From NCBI GenBank assembly GCA_946221045.1, contig CAMIIY010000040.1:1-10427 (forward strand): a stretch of DNA of 10,427 nt, in the 5' to 3' direction. This document shows positions 1 to 6,498 of this stretch, one piece after another. The DNA is from an uncultured Oceanospirillaceae bacterium (GTDB lineage Bacteria; Pseudomonadota; Gammaproteobacteria; Pseudomonadales; Balneatricaceae). Position 1 is the first letter of the stretch. Each line of letters starts with the position of its first letter. A model generated the notes under the pieces. The model made no database searches. It was not told the origin of the DNA and saw only the letters and a list, made by a program, of their open reading frames with translations. The translations under genes and the position numbers were made by a program.

Positions 1-206
1 ATAGGTAGCAGGGCGATTATCTCTGGCCCCTGCATGATTTTCAGGTGAACGGGTTGCCAGCCGGTTTCGGCACTGACTGCCCCTGAGGCTTCCAGTGCAT
101 GCAAAAACGCATAACGGGTGAAAGGATAATCATGGCGGCAACACTGGACCCATTCTTCAGGCTTTATCTCAGCAATGGCATTACATATTTGATAGGTCAG
201 CTCCAT
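1..206 (-). CDS. FemAB-like N-acyltransferase (COG3146/DUF482 type), N-terminal part only
   Basis: Reading the minus strand from an ATG at 206 gives an open frame of 68 codons that runs off the left edge without a stop. The peptide contains YPFTRYAFLHALEASG followed shortly by TGWQPVHL and, at the edge, IIALLP. From memory this matches the opening of the COG3146 family of predicted N-acyltransferases (FemAB-like, PF04339), which typically begin with a D/NPF..(H/Y)AFL.ALE.SG block and then GWQP.HL. The family has a GNAT-like fold and is poorly characterised; the acyl acceptor is unknown. No good Shine-Dalgarno precedes the ATG. The frame stays open further upstream but offers no better ATG, GTG or TTG start nearby. 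The gene is divergent from the HIT gene. The C-terminal part and active site lie outside the window. Confidence 0.72.
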   Translation of the reverse strand, partial: MELTYQICNAIAEIKPEEWVQCCRHDYPFTRYAFLHALEASGAVSAETGWQPVHLKIMQGPEIIALLP

Positions 207-275
207 GCTGCGATCATGCCACGCCCGATAAAGAAACGCTAAACTTAAGTTACCTCTATTTACCGGAGTACACCG
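207..275. other. Divergent intergenic region with a 10-bp palindrome
   Basis: This 69-nt gap separates the minus-strand N-acyltransferase start from the HIT gene. It contains the perfect palindrome AACTTAAGTT at 242-251, midway between the two starts, and the Shine-Dalgarno GGAG (265-268) of the HIT gene. A shared operator is possible, but a 10-bp palindrome alone is weak evidence. I see no convincing -35/-10 pair; a TTGATA at 189-194 with a 17-nt spacer to GATCAT is only a marginal candidate. Confidence 0.3.
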
Positions 276-722
276 ATGGACGAGCTGGAACTTGAATTTG
301 AGTTACACCCACAACTCCAGGCTGACTGTATCGTACTGGGAGACCTGCCATTGTGCCGGTTACTGCTGATGAATGATGCCAACTTCCCCTGGTTTATTCT
401 GGTGCCGCGTCGGGCAGAGGTGACAGAGATTTACCACCTGTCAGGCAAAGACCAGATGCAGTTAACGCGGGAATCCGCCTTTTTGGCGGAAACTCTGGCG
501 GATGCCTTCGCTGCCCGCAAAATGAACATTGCGGCGCTTGGTAATATGGTGCCCCAATTACACCTGCATCATATTGTGCGTTACGAGAAAGATGCCGCCT
601 GGCCCGGACCGGTCTGGGGAAAAGTGCCGGCGCAGCCCTATACGACTGAAAAAATCCAATCCATTCGCCAGCGTCTCGAACTTCTTCTGCAAGGTGAGCT
701 GGCGTTTGCCCCGCATAACTGA
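276..722 (+). CDS. HIT-family nucleotide hydrolase/transferase
   Basis: A 148-residue protein of the histidine-triad superfamily, which hydrolyses or transfers nucleoside phosphates such as dinucleoside polyphosphates or AMP-linked compounds. The triad motif is at residues 94-100, QLHLHHI. The usual H-x-H-x-H-x-x is present as Q94-x-H96-x-H98, so the middle histidine, the covalent nucleophile of the family, is retained while the first is glutamine. Upstream, residues 34-48 (DANFPWFILVPRRAE) look like the nucleotide-binding strand region, and WPGPVWG at 109-115 fits the C-terminal loop of this proteobacterial subgroup. GGAG at 265-268 is 7 nt before the ATG, supporting this start. It lies upstream of aspS but is separated from it by 182 nt with its own promoter-like element. 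The cellular substrate cannot be told from sequence. Confidence 0.88.
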   Translation: MDELELEFELHPQLQADCIVLGDLPLCRLLLMNDANFPWFILVPRRAEVTEIYHLSGKDQMQLTRESAFLAETLADAFAARKMNIAALGNMVPQLHLHHIVRYEKDAAWPGPVWGKVPAQPYTTEKIQSIRQRLELLLQGELAFAPHN

Positions 723-733
723 CCACTGAGCTT

Positions 734-754
734 CAGACCCCTGTTTGGGGTCTG
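734..754 (+). terminator. Hairpin after the HIT gene, weak terminator candidate
   Basis: CAGACCCC (734-741) and GGGGTCTG (747-754) form a perfect 8-bp GC-rich stem with the loop TGTTT, 11 nt after the HIT stop codon. Only TTACC follows rather than a T-run, so it is not a classic intrinsic terminator. It may be a 3'-end stabilising hairpin or a pause site. Confidence 0.4.
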
Positions 755-780
755 TTACCACCGTGTAAATCAGGTATAAT
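753..780 (+). promoter_or_regulatory. Candidate sigma-70 promoter for aspS
   Basis: A perfect -10 hexamer TATAAT lies at 775-780. The -35 region is poor: TGTTAC at 753-758 with a 16-nt spacer is the best candidate. Transcription would begin near 786-788, giving aspS a leader of about 118 nt. The call rests mainly on the -10 match and its position in a non-coding gap. Confidence 0.5.
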
Positions 781-798
781 CCGCGATCTCTTATTATT

Positions 799-857
799 GG
801 CGCAGGGCTTTTCAGCCTTAATCTGATTGTTTGCGCCAGAACTGTAAATGATTTACA
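799..857 (+). repeat. Nested inverted repeats in the aspS leader
   Basis: Three dyad symmetries occur together in the presumed untranslated leader. GGCGCA (799-804) pairs with TGCGCC (832-837). Between them, AGGGCT-type bases 804-809 pair with 814-819 around a TTTC loop. Directly downstream is the perfect interrupted palindrome TGTAAAT-G-ATTTACA at 843-857. None is followed by a T-run, so an intrinsic terminator is not indicated. They could be RNA structures or, for the last one, a dimeric repressor site. The spacing (TGTAAA-N3-TTTACA) is shorter than the N6 of a TyrR box. Confidence 0.5.
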
Positions 858-904
858 TGCCCGGGTTGTACATATCCGGATTAAGCCAACAGGAACCAGA
901 CATT

Positions 905-2668
905 ATGCGCAGTCATTATTGCGGCGACATTCGAAAAGAACATATTGGTGAAGACGTTACTCTGTGTGGCTGGGTACATCGTCGTCGTGACCACGGTGGG
1001 GTGATCTTTTTGGACGTGCGTGACCGTCAGGGTCTGGTTCAGGTGGTCTTTGATCCGGACCGTCAGGACAGCTTTCAGCTGGCGGATACCTGTCGCAGCG
1101 AGTTTGTGATTGAGCTGCAGGGGCTGGTGCGCAGCCGTCCGGAAGGCACCACCAATGCAGAGATGCCGACCGGTGAAATTGAGATTCTCGGTAAAGAACT
1201 GAAAATCCTTAACCGTGCAGCAACGCCGCCATTTCAGCTGGATGAACACCAGCAAGTGGGTGAAGATGTCCGACTGCGTAACCGTTTTGTGGACCTGCGC
1301 CGGCCTGAAATGCAGGCGAAACTGCGTTTTCGCTCCAAGGTGACCATCGCGATCCGCAACTTCCTGGATGAGAATGGTTTTCTGGACATTGAAACACCGA
1401 TTTTGACCCGCGCAACCCCAGAAGGTGCCCGTGACTACCTGGTGCCAAGCCGTACCCATGAAGGCTGCTTCTTTGCACTGCCGCAGTCCCCTCAGCTGTT
1501 TAAACAGCTACTGATGGTGTCCGGTTTTGACCGTTACTACCAGATTGCTAAATGTTTCCGCGATGAAGACCTGCGTGCCGACCGTCAGCCAGAATTTACC
1601 CAGGTGGACATCGAAACCTCCTTTATGGATGAAGCCGGCATCATGGGCATGGCTGAAACCATGGTTCGCCAGCTGTTCAACGATCTTTTGAGTGTTGAAC
1701 TGGGTGAGTTCCCGCAGATGCCATACTCCGAAGCGATGCGTCGTTACGGTTCTGATAAGCCTGACCTGCGTATTCCGCTTGAACTGGTAGATGTGGCTGA
1801 TCTGATGGAAGGCGTTGAATTCAAGGTCTTCGCCGGCCCTGCCAAAGACCCGAAAGGTCGTGTTGCCGCACTGAAAGTGCCGGGTGGTGCTGAACTGACC
1901 CGTAAGATCATTGATGATTACACCCAGTTTGTTGGTGTTTATGGTGCCAAAGGTCTGGCCTGGATCAAGGTTAATGAACTGGAAAAAGGTGCAGAAGGCC
2001 TGCAGTCACCAATCGTTAAATTCCTGGGTGAAGAGGTTGCTATGAACATCATGCAACGTCTGGATGCTCAGAACGGTGATATCGTTTTCTTTGGCGCCGA
2101 TAAGGAAAAAATCGTCAACGAAGCCTTGGGCGCACTGCGTATCAAGGTCGGTCATGACATGAACCTGCTGCAGTCTGAATGGGCGCCGCTGTGGGTGGTT
2201 GACTTCCCGATGTTTGAAGAGATTGACGGTGGCAAACTGACCGCACTGCATCATCCGTTTACGGCCCCAAGCTGTGCACCAGAAGAGCTGAAAGCCAACC
2301 CGACTGAATGCCTGTCCCGTGCCTATGATATGGTGCTGAACGGTACCGAACTGGGCGGTGGTTCTGTACGTATTCATGATCAGGATATGCAGCGTACGGT
2401 ATTTGAAGTACTGGGCATCGGCCAGGAAGAAGCAGAAGAAAAATTCGGCTTCCTGCTGAATGCGCTGAAATACGGTGCGCCACCGCACGGTGGTCTGGCC
2501 TTCGGTCTGGATCGTATGGTGATGCTGATGACTGATTCGGACTCTATTCGTGAAGTCATTGCCTTCCCGAAAACCCAGACAGCCAGCTGCCCGCTGACAG
2601 AAGCGCCGGGTGAAGTGAGTGCGGCCCAGTTGCATGAGCTGAATATTAAACTGCGTAAAACCCCTTAA
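905..2668 (+). CDS. aspS: Aspartyl-tRNA synthetase, probably non-discriminating
   Basis: A 587-residue bacterial-type class II synthetase that charges tRNA-Asp with aspartate in the cytoplasm (E. coli AspRS is about 590 residues). The start MRSHYCG matches the E. coli N-terminus MRTEYCG, and AGGAAC (891-896) lies 8 nt upstream. The frame remains open to 848 but that extension is non-coding leader. The OB-fold anticodon-binding domain covers roughly residues 1-105. Class II motif 2 is [20 protein letters not shown] (218-237) and motif 3 is [13 protein letters not shown] (529-541); between them lies the GAD insertion, about 285-420. Residues H30 (RRDHGG) and G81 (RPEGTT) stand where E. coli has Leu and Lys. 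His and Gly at these places are reported for the non-discriminating AspRS of Pseudomonas aeruginosa, which also charges tRNA-Asn. By inference a GatCAB amidotransferase should be encoded elsewhere. Confidence 0.97.
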   Translation: MRSHYCGDIRKEHIGEDVTLCGWVHRRRDHGGVIFLDVRDRQGLVQVVFDPDRQDSFQLADTCRSEFVIELQGLVRSRPEGTTNAEMPTGEIEILGKELKILNRAATPPFQLDEHQQVGEDVRLRNRFVDLRRPEMQAKLRFRSKVTIAIRNFLDENGFLDIETPILTRATPEGARDYLVPSRTHEGCFFALPQSPQLFKQLLMVSGFDRYYQIAKCFRDEDLRADRQPEFTQVDIETSFMDEAGIMGMAETMVRQLFNDLLSVELGEFPQMPYSEAMRRYGSDKPDLRIPLELVDVADLMEGVEFKVFAGPAKDPKGRVAALKVPGGAELTRKIIDDYTQFVGVYGAKGLAWIKVNELEKGAEGLQSPIVKFLGEEVAMNIMQRLDAQNGDIVFFGADKEKIVNEALGALRIKVGHDMNLLQSEWAPLWVVDFPMFEEIDGGKLTALHHPFTAPSCAPEELKANPTECLSRAYDMVLNGTELGGGSVRIHDQDMQRTVFEVLGIGQEEAEEKFGFLLNALKYGAPPHGGLAFGLDRMVMLMTDSDSIREVIAFPKTQTASCPLTEAPGEVSAAQLHELNIKLRKTP

Positions 2669-2680
2669 GTTAAAAACTAT

Positions 2681-2715
2681 TCGAAGCGGCGGGGTTTGGC
2701 CCCGCCTGAATTCGA
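2681..2715 (+). repeat. Intercistronic inverted repeat between aspS and yebC
   Basis: GGCGGGG (2688-2694) and CCCCGCC (2700-2706) form a 7-bp GC stem with the loop TTTGG. Outside it TCGAA (2681-2685) pairs with TTCGA (2711-2715), giving a two-part hairpin. No T-run follows. The right outer arm overlaps the first bases of the yebC Shine-Dalgarno GAGG (2714-2717). It could stabilise mRNA ends, limit ribosome access to yebC, or act as a weak attenuator. Confidence 0.5.
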
Positions 2716-2726
2716 GGACGTGAGCT

Positions 2727-3467
2727 ATGGCCGGTCATTCCAAATGGGCCAATATCAAACACCGCAAAGCGGCTCAGGACGCTAAGCGCGGGAAAATCTT
2801 CACAAAACTGATTCGTGAGCTGGTTGTTGCCGCTAAAGAGGGCGGTGGACTTCCGGAAGACAACCCCCGTCTGCGTGCAGCAATGGATAAAGCACTCAGT
2901 GCCAACATGAAAAAAGACACCATTGAAAAGGCGATTCAGCGGGGTGTCGGGGGCAGTGAGGGTGATAACTACGATGAGCTGACCTATGAGGGCTATGGCC
3001 CCAATGGTGTGGCGATTCTGGTTGAGTGCATGACAGATAACGTAAACCGGACGGTATCCGGGGTGCGGGCGGCGTTTAACAAACATAATGGCAATCTTGG
3101 TACCAATGGCTCGGTTGCTTATCTGTTTGAGAAAAAAGGGCAGATCACCTTTGCGGATGATGCCGACGAAGAGCTCATCATGGAGCATGCATTGGAAGCT
3201 GGGGCAGACGATGTGGTAAGTCATGAAGATGGATCGGTTGATGTACTCACGGATGTCTCGGATTATCTGGATGTGAAACAGGCCTTGCTTGAAGCCGCGC
3301 TTGAGCCGGTGAATGCTGAAGTTGCGATGATTCCATCCACGGAAGTGGTACTGGATACCGAGGGCGGACGAAAAGTGTTGAAACTGCTTGATGCGCTTGA
3401 AGATCTGGACGATACCCAAAACGTTTTCCATAACGCGGTGATTCCGGAAGACGCAATGGAAGATTAA
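2727..3467 (+). CDS. yebC: YebC/PmpR/TACO1-family regulatory or translation factor
   Basis: A 246-residue protein, the usual length of the family. The N-terminus [22 protein letters not shown] is almost invariant in YebC proteins. The three-domain layout is recognisable: a helical basic N-terminal domain (1-75), an alpha/beta domain with [13 protein letters not shown] (88-100) and TDNVNRT (103-109), and an acidic C-terminal domain with [18 protein letters not shown] (212-229). Family members were described as DNA-binding regulators (PmpR represses the quinolone-signal regulator in Pseudomonas aeruginosa). More recent work and the mitochondrial relative TACO1 point to a role at ribosomes stalled on proline-rich sequences. 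GAGG at 2714-2717 is 9 nt before the ATG. The gene follows aspS by 58 nt and is probably co-transcribed with it. A terminator then separates it from ruvC. Confidence 0.96.
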   Translation: MAGHSKWANIKHRKAAQDAKRGKIFTKLIRELVVAAKEGGGLPEDNPRLRAAMDKALSANMKKDTIEKAIQRGVGGSEGDNYDELTYEGYGPNGVAILVECMTDNVNRTVSGVRAAFNKHNGNLGTNGSVAYLFEKKGQITFADDADEELIMEHALEAGADDVVSHEDGSVDVLTDVSDYLDVKQALLEAALEPVNAEVAMIPSTEVVLDTEGGRKVLKLLDALEDLDDTQNVFHNAVIPEDAMED

Positions 3468-3494
3468 GGAACCAGACAAGTCCTTAACGACATC

Positions 3495-3524
3495 AAAAGC
3501 CGGGGCTGTTATCCTCGGCTTTTT
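3495..3524 (+). terminator. Intrinsic terminator between yebC and ruvC
   Basis: AAAAGCCGGGG (3495-3505) pairs with CCTCGGCTTTT (3513-3523), an 11-bp stem with one G-T wobble and a 7-nt loop, ending in a run of five T. It sits 27 nt after the yebC stop. Only 28 nt remain before ruvC and no promoter is visible there, so ruvC expression depends on read-through or on a promoter inside yebC. The stem is symmetric A/T-flanked, so it could also act on the minus strand, but no gene there needs it. Confidence 0.82.
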
Positions 3525-3552
3525 CGTTTCAGACGAAACAGACTGGAGTTAC

Positions 3553-4074
3553 ATGCTCATATTAGGAATAGATCCTGGATCGCGTATTACCGGGTATGGC
3601 GTCATTAATTGTGTCGGCAGTCGTAATGAGTACGTGGCCAGTGGTTGTATCCGCATCAAGGGGGATGAACTGGCGGACCGGCTGCATCAGGTCTATGCCG
3701 GTGTAGCAGAAGTCATTGAGCGTTATTCACCCCAGGAAATGGCGATTGAACAGGTGTTTATGGCACGTAATGCGGACTCGGCATTGAAGCTCGGGCAGGC
3801 CCGGGGGGTTGCGATTGTGGCGGGTACCAATGGGGGCTTGCCGGTGTTTGAATATTCAGCCCGCAAGGTGAAGCAGTCAGTGGTGGGCAAGGGCTCAGCC
3901 GATAAAGTACAGGTGCAGCATATGGTGGCACATATTCTGCGATTACCCGGTTTGCCGCAGGCTGATGCCGCAGATGCTCTGGCGATTGCGCTCTGTCATG
4001 CCCACAGTCGTACCAGCCTGATCAGGGCTGCCGGTTCCACACAGACGAGAAAACACACATGGCGCAACCTCTGA
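3553..4074 (+). CDS. ruvC: Crossover junction endodeoxyribonuclease RuvC
   Basis: A 173-residue Holliday-junction resolvase, as in E. coli. It cuts four-way junctions symmetrically as a dimer after RuvAB has moved them. All four metal-binding acidic residues are present: D7 in [11 protein letters not shown]66 in MAIEQVF, and D138 and D141 in QADAADALA. The RNase H-like fold is complete and residues 167-173 (KHTWRNL) form a short tail. GGAG at 3545-3548 is 4 nt before the ATG, a short but workable spacing. The gene is separated from yebC by a terminator, and its last 16 nt overlap the channel gene that interrupts the usual ruvC-ruvA adjacency. No LexA box (CTG-N10-CAG) is seen in 3468-3552. 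Confidence 0.97.
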   Translation: MLILGIDPGSRITGYGVINCVGSRNEYVASGCIRIKGDELADRLHQVYAGVAEVIERYSPQEMAIEQVFMARNADSALKLGQARGVAIVAGTNGGLPVFEYSARKVKQSVVGKGSADKVQVQHMVAHILRLPGLPQADAADALAIALCHAHSRTSLIRAAGSTQTRKHTWRNL

Positions 4075-4733
4075 TGGGAAGTATCGACCTGCTTTATGCT
4101 GCGGAACTAACCGGTGTGGCTGTGTTTGCCATTGCCGGAGTGTTGTCTGCTCAGGGGAAACGTCTGGATATCTTTGGTGTGGTGGTATTGGCAATCGTCA
4201 CCGCGCTGGGGGGGGGTACCATTCGTGATATCAGCCTCGACAGTTACCCGCTGGTCTGGATTGCGGACAATAATTATCTCTGGGTGGCGGTGGCCGCCGC
4301 TGTTTTCAGCTTTTTCTTTTGCCGTTACCTGCATTATCCAAAGCGAACCTTGCTGATACTCGATGCGATGGGACTGGCGCTGTTTGCCACCCTGGGCGCT
4401 GAGAAGGCTCAGGCCGCCGGATTGGCACCGATTATTGTGGTGATGATGGGGGTGATTACCGGTGCCGCCGGGGGCATGATACGTGACCTGTTGACGGGAC
4501 AGATTCCGCTGATTTTGCAGCGTGATGGATCACTTTATGCGACCTGTGCTTTGGCCGGCGCGCTGTTTTATGTGTTGGCAGATGGCTGGCTGAGTGTAAC
4601 CCTGCAGCTGACGCTGTCTGCACTGATCGTTTTTTTGCTGCGTCTGGCAGCAATATTTGCCAACCTTCGGTTGCCTGAGTTTATCATGGCAGGGCATGAG
4701 CAGCCGAAACAGGAACAGGATAAGTCACCGTGA
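4059..4733 (+). CDS. TRIC-family cation channel (YadS/UPF0126-like membrane protein)
   Basis: A 224-residue inner-membrane protein resembling E. coli YadS and the prokaryotic TRIC channels, which are trimeric and conduct monovalent cations such as K+. Two homologous halves are visible: [12 protein letters not shown] (18-29) with ALGGGTIRD (49-57), and [16 protein letters not shown] (102-117) with GAAGGMIRD (135-143). The glycine clusters correspond to the pore-kink motifs. About seven hydrophobic segments are visible, and [16 protein letters not shown] (193-208) matches the family's C-terminal end. The ATG at 4059 overlaps ruvC by 16 nt. An alternative ATG at 4074 forms a TGATG stop-start junction with ruvC and would give 219 residues; neither has a strong Shine-Dalgarno. 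The stop overlaps the ruvA start. A G9 tract (4208-4216) encodes the first GGG motif. Its place inside ruvCAB is unusual. Confidence 0.9.
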   Translation: MAQPLMGSIDLLYAAELTGVAVFAIAGVLSAQGKRLDIFGVVVLAIVTALGGGTIRDISLDSYPLVWIADNNYLWVAVAAAVFSFFFCRYLHYPKRTLLILDAMGLALFATLGAEKAQAAGLAPIIVVMMGVITGAAGGMIRDLLTGQIPLILQRDGSLYATCALAGALFYVLADGWLSVTLQLTLSALIVFLLRLAAIFANLRLPEFIMAGHEQPKQEQDKSP

Positions 4734-5368
4734 TAGGGCGTTTAACCGGCGAACTGGTAGAAAAACATCCCCCTCAGCTCTTGCTGGACGTTAATGGGGT
4801 GGGCTATGAAGTTGAAGCATCCATGAATACCTTTTACCGCCTGCCGGAGTGTGGCCAGCGGGTTAGCTTATTTACTCACTTTGTGGTGAGAGAAGATGCT
4901 CAGCTGTTGTATGGCTTCTATGAGCGGGAGGAGCGCAGTCTGTTCCGAACCCTGATCAAAGCCAATGGTGTGGGGCCTAAACTGGCCATTACGATTCTGT
5001 CGGGTATCTCCACCCGAGAGTTTGTCCGTTGTGTGCAGCAGCAGGATACCGCTTCACTGATACGTTTGCCGGGGGTTGGTAAAAAAACGGCGGAGCGCCT
5101 TATTGTTGAAATGAAAGACAAGCTGGCCGCTCTGGGGCTGAGTGAGGCCGCGGACTTTACGCTGGAATCCGGTGTGATTGGGGATGATGTGCCGTTGCAG
5201 GTTAACCCGGCCGCAGACAGTCGGGCAGAAGCGGAAAGCGCGCTGGTGGCACTGGGTTATAAGCCGGTGCAGGCAACCAAGGCGATTGCTCAGGCGGAAA
5301 AACAACTGGGCGCTGAAGCCAGCAGTGAAGCGCTGATCAGAGCAGCCCTGAAAGCAATGGTGGCTTAA
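4730..5368 (+). CDS. ruvA: Holliday junction branch migration protein RuvA
   Basis: A 212-residue junction-binding subunit (203 in E. coli). Tetramers hold the four-way junction open and load the RuvB motors. The N-terminal OB-fold domain (1-64) includes the acidic pin residues E55 and D56 in [12 protein letters not shown]. Two helix-hairpin-helix motifs follow, [13 protein letters not shown] (75-87) and [16 protein letters not shown] (110-125). After a variable linker, domain III (about 160-212, [14 protein letters not shown]...) contacts RuvB. The start is GTG at 4730, overlapping the TGA of the preceding gene as GTGA. AGGA at 4717-4720 is 9 nt upstream, inside the channel gene, so translation of the two genes is probably coupled. 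GTG rather than ATG may lower RuvA output. Confidence 0.97.
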   Translation: MIGRLTGELVEKHPPQLLLDVNGVGYEVEASMNTFYRLPECGQRVSLFTHFVVREDAQLLYGFYEREERSLFRTLIKANGVGPKLAITILSGISTREFVRCVQQQDTASLIRLPGVGKKTAERLIVEMKDKLAALGLSEAADFTLESGVIGDDVPLQVNPAADSRAEAESALVALGYKPVQATKAIAQAEKQLGAEASSEALIRAALKAMVA

Positions 5369-5390
5369 CCGTTTAAGAGTTGACGTATTG

Positions 5391-6404
5391 ATGATTGAAG
5401 CAGACCGTTTTATTTCCCCGCTCAGCAATCCGGTAGAAGAGGCACATGACCGTGCTATCCGGCCTAAAAGCCTGACTGACTATGTGGGTCAGCCAGTGGT
5501 ACGGGAACAGATGGAAATTTTTATCCAGGCCGCAAAAAATCGTCAGGAGGCGCTCGATCATACGCTGATCTTTGGCCCGCCTGGACTGGGTAAAACCACG
5601 CTGGCCAATATCATCGCCAACGAGATGGGCTCGGACATTAAAACCACTTCAGGTCCGGTGCTGGAAAAAGCGGGTGATCTGGCGGCTTTACTGACCAACC
5701 TTGAGCCGAATGATGTGTTGTTTATTGACGAAATTCATCGTCTGAGCCCGAATGTGGAAGAAGTGCTCTACCCGGCCATGGAAGACTACCAGCTGGATAT
5801 CATGATTGGTGAAGGTCCTGCGGCGCGTTCAATCAAACTGGATCTGCCTCCTTTTACACTGGTGGGGGCAACCACCCGGGCGGGGTTACTGACATCGCCT
5901 TTGCGTGACCGGTTTGGCATTGTGCAGCGTCTGGAATTTTATAATGTGGCCGACCTGACCCATATTGTCAGTCGCTCTGCAGCATTGTCAGGCACCGAAA
6001 TTGAAACCGAAGGCGCACAGGAAGTAGCCAAACGCTCCCGGGGTACGCCTCGAATCGCCAATCGGCTGCTGCGTCGGGCACGAGATTATGCTGAAGTGAA
6101 AGGCAACGGTGTGATCACCAGTGAGATGGCAGATAAAGCGCTGAATATGCTCAATGTTGATCAGCTCGGATTTGATCATCTTGACCGGCGCATGTTGCTG
6201 GCGATGATTGAAAAGTTTTCCGGTGGACCTGTGGGCATTGACAGTCTGGCCGCTGCCATCAGTGAGGAGCGAGACACCATTGAGGATGTATTGGAGCCCT
6301 ACCTGATTCAGCAGGGTTTTGTGATGCGAACACCCCGTGGTCGAGTTGTAACTGACCATGCCTACCGGCATTTTGGTCTGCAGAAAAACAGCCCGGACAA
6401 TTAA
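5391..6404 (+). CDS. ruvB: Holliday junction branch migration ATPase RuvB
   Basis: A 337-residue AAA+ hexameric motor that pumps DNA through the RuvA-bound junction. Walker A is GPPGLGKTT (62-70), Walker B FIDEIH (111-116), sensor 1 GATTR (159-163), the arginine finger is R173 in LRDRFG, and sensor 2 is TPRIANR (219-225). A winged-helix DNA-binding domain occupies about 255-330 ([14 protein letters not shown]...TPRGR). The ATG at 5391 gives MIEADRFIS, matching the E. coli start MIEADRLIS. The in-frame TTG one codon earlier is unlikely to be used. It lies 22 nt after ruvA, with only a weak AAGAG 11 nt upstream. The length and every motif are normal for the family. Confidence 0.97.
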   Translation: MIEADRFISPLSNPVEEAHDRAIRPKSLTDYVGQPVVREQMEIFIQAAKNRQEALDHTLIFGPPGLGKTTLANIIANEMGSDIKTTSGPVLEKAGDLAALLTNLEPNDVLFIDEIHRLSPNVEEVLYPAMEDYQLDIMIGEGPAARSIKLDLPPFTLVGATTRAGLLTSPLRDRFGIVQRLEFYNVADLTHIVSRSAALSGTEIETEGAQEVAKRSRGTPRIANRLLRRARDYAEVKGNGVITSEMADKALNMLNVDQLGFDHLDRRMLLAMIEKFSGGPVGIDSLAAAISEERDTIEDVLEPYLIQQGFVMRTPRGRVVTDHAYRHFGLQKNSPDN

Positions 6405-6411
6405 TCGGGCT
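6390..6411 (+). repeat. Small inverted repeat spanning the ruvB stop
   Basis: AGCCCG (6390-6395) pairs with CGGGCT (6406-6411) around a 10-nt loop that contains the ruvB TAA. No T-run follows, so it is at best a 3'-end hairpin or pause rather than a proven terminator. Confidence 0.35.
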
Positions 6412-6462
6412 GAACTGCACCGGAGTGTGACACGGATCAATTTAATTCATCAGTCGCGGTTA

Positions 6463-6468
6463 TATGAT
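6463..6468 (+). promoter_or_regulatory. Possible -10 element upstream of the DksA-like gene
   Basis: TATGAT (6463-6468) matches a -10 hexamer at five of six positions and lies 30 nt before the ATG in the 94-nt gap after ruvB. No good -35 is seen at the right distance (TTTAAT at 6441-6446 is the nearest). Start of transcription would be around 6475, giving a short leader without a Shine-Dalgarno. Confidence 0.25.
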
Positions 6469-6498
6469 GCTTTAGTCTTCCATCAGCCGCGTTGTTGC

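Noticed and set aside
823..839. A LexA-box-like CTG...CAG upstream of aspS
   Set aside because: The spacer is 11 rather than 10 nt and the flanks do not match the consensus.
881..1459. A 192-codon minus-strand open frame opposite the start of aspS
   Set aside because: It lies wholly opposite conserved synthetase codons and shows no domain or start signal; it is a shadow.
2670..3479. A 269-codon minus-strand open frame opposite yebC
   Set aside because: It spans almost exactly the strongly conserved yebC gene, and its peptide resembles no family I know.
5242..5249. An E. coli-type Chi octamer GCTGGTGG inside ruvA
   Set aside because: One octamer is expected by chance in GC-balanced coding DNA, the Chi sequence of this organism is unknown, and the codons fit ruvA.
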